This document shows, in pieces, positions 59,247 to 64,000 of a stretch of DNA of 64,000 nt (position 1 is its first letter; every line of letters begins with the position of its first letter). Source of the DNA: UBA6054 sp963975575 (lineage in GTDB: Bacteria; Planctomycetota; Phycisphaerae; Phycisphaerales; UBA1924); NCBI GenBank assembly GCA_963975575.1, contig CAXBHL010000004.1, positions 158,186 to 222,185 of the forward strand, written 5' to 3'. The position numbers were made by a program, and so were the translations under genes. The notes below the pieces were generated by a model. It ran no database searches and had not been told where the DNA came from. It worked only from the letters and a program-made list of their open reading frames with translations.

Positions 59247-61733
59247 TCAGCCCCCGCCCGACCGCCGCTCCGCCTCCGCCGTCCACTCGGCCGCCCGCTC
59301 CGCCTCGCCCACCATCGCGCACAACTCCGACGCCCGACCCGCCAGCACCGCGCTCTCTGGCGCCAACTCCGCCGCCCGAACGATCGCGTCCGCCGCCTCC
59401 TCCGTCCGCCCGACCTGATACAGCACCGGCGCCATGTCGTGCCAGATCAGAGGCTCGCCCGAACCCTCCGCCGCATCCCGCATCGCCCCCACGCCCGCCT
59501 CGATCAGCGGGTCGAACCGCATCCCCATCCCCGCACGCACCATCACCTGCCCGAGCTGCGCCTTCTCGAACGGCTGCGTCGATTTCTCGACCGCCGCCCG
59601 GTACACCTCGAACCCCCGGTCGCCCTCGCCCAGACGCAGCAGCAGCCCCCCCGCCCGCGACAACGACGTCACCTCGTCCCCGCCCCGCGACGCCAGCCCC
59701 CGCTCGATCCAGTCCACCGCCCCGCCCGAATCGCCGAACGTCGCCGCCACCTCCGCCGCCGCGAAGTACACTCCCGGGTGCACGCCCTCCGACTCCGCCG
59801 CCCGCTCGATCAACTCCAGGGAGAGATCCTGCTCGCCCATCCGCATCGCCGCCCCGGAAAGGTCCGCCAGCCACCCCGCCGCGAACCGCCGGTCCGCCGC
59901 GGCCATCTCGATCGTCCCGTCCAGCAGCGGCATCGCCACGTCGTTGCGCCCGTTCTGCTGCCAGAACGAGATCGCCGACATGCGATACCCGATGTCCTCC
60001 ATCAACGCCCCCCCGTCGAGCGGGAAGTACCCCTCCGCCCGCTCCACGTCCCCCGCGCTCATCGCCCGCATCGCCAGCTCCAGGCGCACGCGGTGCAGGT
60101 TCGGGTGCAGCTCCAACGCCCGCTCGTACACCCGATCGATCGCCGCCTCGTCCGCCCCCGCCGCCGTCCGCAGGCGCACCAGCTGCGAGATCAGCCCGTC
60201 CCCCGGCGAGCCCTCCTCCACCACCCGGTCCAGCGCGCCCGCGGCCTCGTCCAGCCGACCCAGCACCGCCAGGAAGTACGCCTGCCGCGTCCGGTGCTCG
60301 GCGTTGAGCGTCCAGCCCCGCCCCCCCTCGTCGAACCCGTCCGCCGCCGCCAGCCACGCCGCGCCCTTCCGCGCCCGCTCCAGAGACGCCGCCCCGGCCG
60401 CATACTCCGGACGCACCACGAACCCCGCCGGGATCGTCGCCTGCGCGTACGCGATGTCCGCCCGCCACCGCGGGTACCGGGCCTGCGCCCCCCACGCGAC
60501 CACCCCCGCCATCAGCACCGCCCCCGCGACGAACGCCACCCCGGCCGGGCGCACCCGCCCCGAGCGCTTCAGCGCCAGCCCGTACACCCGCGCGTTCGGA
60601 CGCACCAGCACCCACCACGCCATCATCAGCAGGAAGGTCACGATCGCCGCCACCCCGCCCGCCAGCAGCATCGGCACCTGCTCGAGCATCCCCCGCGTCG
60701 CCAGGAACACCGCCACGAACAGCACCGCCGCCGCGATCTCCTCCGGCCAGGTCATGTCGTACCGGCGCTGCGCCTTGGCCGCGTGCTTGGCCCGCCCTTC
60801 CTTATCACGCGCCTTCTTCCCCAGCGCCGGAGCGCCGATCCCAAGGTACAGCGCGTCGCTCGGGCACGCCTCCACGCAGTCCATGCACTTCATGCACCCC
60901 GGGTCGACCACCATCCCGAAGTCGTTGACCTCCTCGGACACCCGCACGTTCGAGGTGCACACGCTCGTGCAGTGCCCGCACTGCACGCACGCGTCCGTCA
61001 CGCGGATCCGCACCGGCGCCACCTTGTCCGCCGGCGCAAACAGCCCGCCGTACGGGCACGCGTACGTGCAGAACCCCTTCGCCCCCAGGAAGTACACCGT
61101 CACGAACCCGCACACCAGGAGGAACGGCACCGCGATGTACCACGCCGGGAACGTCGCCCAGAAGTCCTCCACGATCATCTCGGACTGCCACGCGTTGACC
61201 GGCATCACCGGGCGCAGCCACGCCGGCCAGCCGACGCCCGCCGCCTCCAGCGCCGGGGCCACCGCGAACCGCTTGAAGTTCGGCCAGATGAACATATAGA
61301 AGCCCAGCACCAGCGGCGCGAACACCAGCAGCCGCGAACGGAACGGCTTCGGCCGGATCCCCACCCGGTTCATCATCCACGCGCACGCGTCCTGCAACGC
61401 CACCACGTGGCACAGCCACCCGCAGAAGAACCGCCCGAACACCAGCGTCGAGAGCAACGCCAGCGCGAACAGGACCGCCCCCGCGTTGACCAGCCCCAGC
61501 TCGAGCGTCTGCATCGACTCCGACGGCTCCATCGGCGACAGCGTCGAGCCCATCACCAGCCACTGGATGATGTGGGCCACCATCAGCACGTGCACCAGCA
61601 CCAGCACGCCCGTCCGCCACCGCCCCCGCCGCGTCGCCCCCATCCGCGGGGCCTTCCCCCGACCGGGCTGCACCACCGGCAGCGACACCGACCTCCCCGA
61701 ACCGCTCCCCTGTTCCTGATCACGCACCGGCAT
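59247..61733 (-). CDS. NapH/CcoG-like iron-sulfur membrane protein fused to a TPR domain
   Basis: An 828-aa inner-membrane protein. Residues about 30-250 hold five to six helices with the polyferredoxin-like FFCGWLCHVVALQDAC and FCTYACPYGG. Two 4Fe-4S clusters follow: CVQCGHCTSVC and CMKCMDCVEAC (C-x2-C-x2-C-x3-C). Two more helices come next (about 335-420), then about 390 residues of degenerate tetratricopeptide-like repeats (for example LAVLGRLDEAAGALDRVVEE). NapH/NosR/CcoG-type proteins move electrons across the membrane; the large soluble TPR part is unusual and suggests docking of a partner. ATG 61733 has TACAGT 7 nt upstream and no Shine-Dalgarno. Confidence 0.85.
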   Translation of the reverse strand: MPVRDQEQGSGSGRSVSLPVVQPGRGKAPRMGATRRGRWRTGVLVLVHVLMVAHIIQWLVMGSTLSPMEPSESMQTLELGLVNAGAVLFALALLSTLVFGRFFCGWLCHVVALQDACAWMMNRVGIRPKPFRSRLLVFAPLVLGFYMFIWPNFKRFAVAPALEAAGVGWPAWLRPVMPVNAWQSEMIVEDFWATFPAWYIAVPFLLVCGFVTVYFLGAKGFCTYACPYGGLFAPADKVAPVRIRVTDACVQCGHCTSVCTSNVRVSEEVNDFGMVVDPGCMKCMDCVEACPSDALYLGIGAPALGKKARDKEGRAKHAAKAQRRYDMTWPEEIAAAVLFVAVFLATRGMLEQVPMLLAGGVAAIVTFLLMMAWWVLVRPNARVYGLALKRSGRVRPAGVAFVAGAVLMAGVVAWGAQARYPRWRADIAYAQATIPAGFVVRPEYAAGAASLERARKGAAWLAAADGFDEGGRGWTLNAEHRTRQAYFLAVLGRLDEAAGALDRVVEEGSPGDGLISQLVRLRTAAGADEAAIDRVYERALELHPNLHRVRLELAMRAMSAGDVERAEGYFPLDGGALMEDIGYRMSAISFWQQNGRNDVAMPLLDGTIEMAAADRRFAAGWLADLSGAAMRMGEQDLSLELIERAAESEGVHPGVYFAAAEVAATFGDSGGAVDWIERGLASRGGDEVTSLSRAGGLLLRLGEGDRGFEVYRAAVEKSTQPFEKAQLGQVMVRAGMGMRFDPLIEAGVGAMRDAAEGSGEPLIWHDMAPVLYQVGRTEEAADAIVRAAELAPESAVLAGRASELCAMVGEAERAAEWTAEAERRSGGG

Positions 61734-61740
61734 CGGGGGG

Positions 61741-61746
61741 ACTGTA
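61741..61746 (-). promoter_or_regulatory. -10 hexamer of a leaderless start
   Basis: TACAGT on the minus strand, 7 nt before ATG 61733. Confidence 0.5.
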
Positions 61747-61868
61747 TCAAGAGGATGGCCCCCAAGGCCCCCCGCCCCGGGCTTCGCGGTCAACGATCCC
61801 CCCCGACCGACCGACATCTACCATCCCACAAGGGGTTTTTCACGCCCTCCGCCCATCCAGGACCGGTC

Positions 61869-63293
<1,425 letters not shown>

Positions 63294-63312
63294 GCGCAAC
63301 GGCCAAGCATCG

Positions 63313-63861
63313 GTGCAATACTCGCCCAAGAGATACAGCGGCTTCTACCAGTCCATCTTTGGACCCGTCTTTGCTCGCATGGTGGAGCAGAATGTCGCCG
63401 TTGAGGTCATGCTCCTTGAGAAGCCAAAGACGAGCGACTACGACTTTGAAACGATGCAGGTCGCCCACTGGTCCCACGAGCGTCCGCCGCGCGAGGACAC
63501 GGTGTTCGACTCGAAGCGTAACCTCTGGTCTGACGGCTCTCGGAACTTCTGGACCTGTACGGTCGCGATCGAAGACGCCGCATCTCTACAGCTCAAGGAA
63601 CAGGTTGTCCGCTGGCGGGGCATCAGAGTTGGAGCGATGCGATGGTTCGTGGACCACACCGGAAACCCGGTGATCACGATCGTTTACTCCGGCAGGCGCA
63701 TCGTGCCGAATCCGGCCGAATCGAGGGCCATGTTGGAGCGCGCCAAGAATAGAGAAGGTGCGTTGATCGACTTGGATCCTCGTGAAGGCTTCATCCAACT
63801 GGAAGTCGGACTCAACGAACTCGAACTCAGGGACGCGACCTGGCCGGACGACTTCGTGTAG
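63313..63861 (+). CDS. hypothetical protein of lower GC
   Basis: A 182-aa soluble protein from GTG 63313 with balanced amino-acid use (QSIFGPVFARMVEQNVAVEV, MRWFVDHTGNPVITIVYSG). No signal peptide, membrane helix or family is recognised. GC is visibly below that of the rest of the window, with codons such as ATC/GAT/AGA used more freely, which may mean later acquisition. No good ribosome-binding site is present, so the start is uncertain. A terminator-like hairpin follows 36 bp after the stop. Confidence 0.65.
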   Translation: MQYSPKRYSGFYQSIFGPVFARMVEQNVAVEVMLLEKPKTSDYDFETMQVAHWSHERPPREDTVFDSKRNLWSDGSRNFWTCTVAIEDAASLQLKEQVVRWRGIRVGAMRWFVDHTGNPVITIVYSGRRIVPNPAESRAMLERAKNREGALIDLDPREGFIQLEVGLNELELRDATWPDDFV

Positions 63862-63897
63862 GTCGCAATGGCGAAGTGGCGTCCCTTACCCGGTGCC

Positions 63898-63921
63898 GTG
63901 CTCTTCGCCTTCGAAGAGCAC
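63898..63921 (+). terminator. terminator-like hairpin
   Basis: GTGCTCTTCG-CCTT-CGAAGAGCAC, a perfect 10-bp stem with a 4-nt loop. No T run follows, so it may act as a transcript end or as an mRNA 3' stabiliser for the gene at 63313-63861. Confidence 0.5.
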
Positions 63922-64000
63922 GAACCAACCACCCCAAACCCACCTATCCCCAGCACCAGCCCGCGCGTGATCGCCGCACGCCCGCGCACCTCTTATTCAC

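Noticed and set aside
59136..61868. Upstream extension of the DAHP synthase frame across the whole iron-sulfur/TPR gene
   Set aside because: The translated part is His/Arg/Pro-rich nonsense antisense to a well-supported gene; the enzyme begins at 61869.
63684..63989. Minus-strand frame of about 100 codons at the window end
   Set aside because: It runs antisense through the hypothetical gene and the terminator-like hairpin; Ser-rich with no domain.

Overview
This is a chromosomal segment of a high-GC (about 70%) bacterium, most probably a planctomycete of the Phycisphaerales type. Pointers to that lineage are a C-terminal sorting signal of the PEP-CTERM-like VPAPGPLAAL...RRRR kind, a half GC-type dockerin tail, two membrane proteins ending in the zinc ribbon C-x2-C-x-Y-x-L-x-G-L...CPECG, lysine/alanine-rich histone-like proteins, and many intergenic hairpin repeats. 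I see no rRNA, tRNA, CRISPR array, transposase or phage gene. Almost everything is chromosomal housekeeping and physiology, densely packed on both strands.

Layout. 1-5 kb: clpB, a sulfotransferase and a membrane-bound endonuclease/exonuclease/phosphatase-fold protein. 5.0-6.1 kb: no gene for protein, but two diverged copies of a structured element, the second with a promoter-like hexamer in front and a terminator behind; I read this as a candidate non-coding RNA gene family. 6.1-12.1 kb: a complete seven-gene Mrp cation/proton antiporter operon (mrpABCDEFG), every junction overlapping. 12-17.5 kb: a class IV aminotransferase, a small membrane protein and dnaE. 17.5-25.6 kb: two zinc-ribbon membrane proteins, a Fic protein, a DUF2254 membrane protein, ubiX, a lipoprotein, pyrB and gmk. 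25.6-31.9 kb: two paralogous SnoaL-like proteins (one with a histone-like tail), apbC, a secreted Arg/Pro-rich protein, a DUF1294 protein, nuoF and an AIM24-family protein. 32-42.5 kb: a PEP-CTERM-like exported protein, an RMD1/DUF155 protein, a B12-binding radical SAM enzyme, small membrane and lipoproteins, tag, nuoE, an SbtA-type bicarbonate transporter, a dockerin-tailed secreted protein and nuoD. 42.5-47.3 kb: a permease/DUF2237/NeuC-like epimerase operon, an HDOD protein and surE. 47.3-53.5 kb: a TPR-sulfotransferase and a sulfur amino-acid group (a long PLP enzyme diverging from cystathionine beta-synthase plus cystathionine gamma-lyase/synthase). 53.5-64 kb: small proteins, a degenerate metallo-beta-lactamase-fold protein, a PHP-glycosyltransferase fusion, a histone H1-like protein, an iron-sulfur/TPR membrane protein, a class II DAHP synthase and a final gene of lower GC.

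How it works together. The Mrp antiporter and the SbtA-like transporter suit life in a sodium-rich, probably marine, setting. nuoD, nuoE and nuoF are present but lie 3 to 8 kb apart rather than in one operon. CBS and the gamma-lyase together would make cysteine from homocysteine.

The two most interesting signals are (i) the two-copy structured element at 5.1-5.9 kb, whose paired hairpins keep their spacing and show compensatory changes, and (ii) a window-wide start architecture in which at least 15 genes have a TANNNT hexamer 5-8 nt before the start codon and mostly no Shine-Dalgarno sequence, as expected for leaderless mRNAs.
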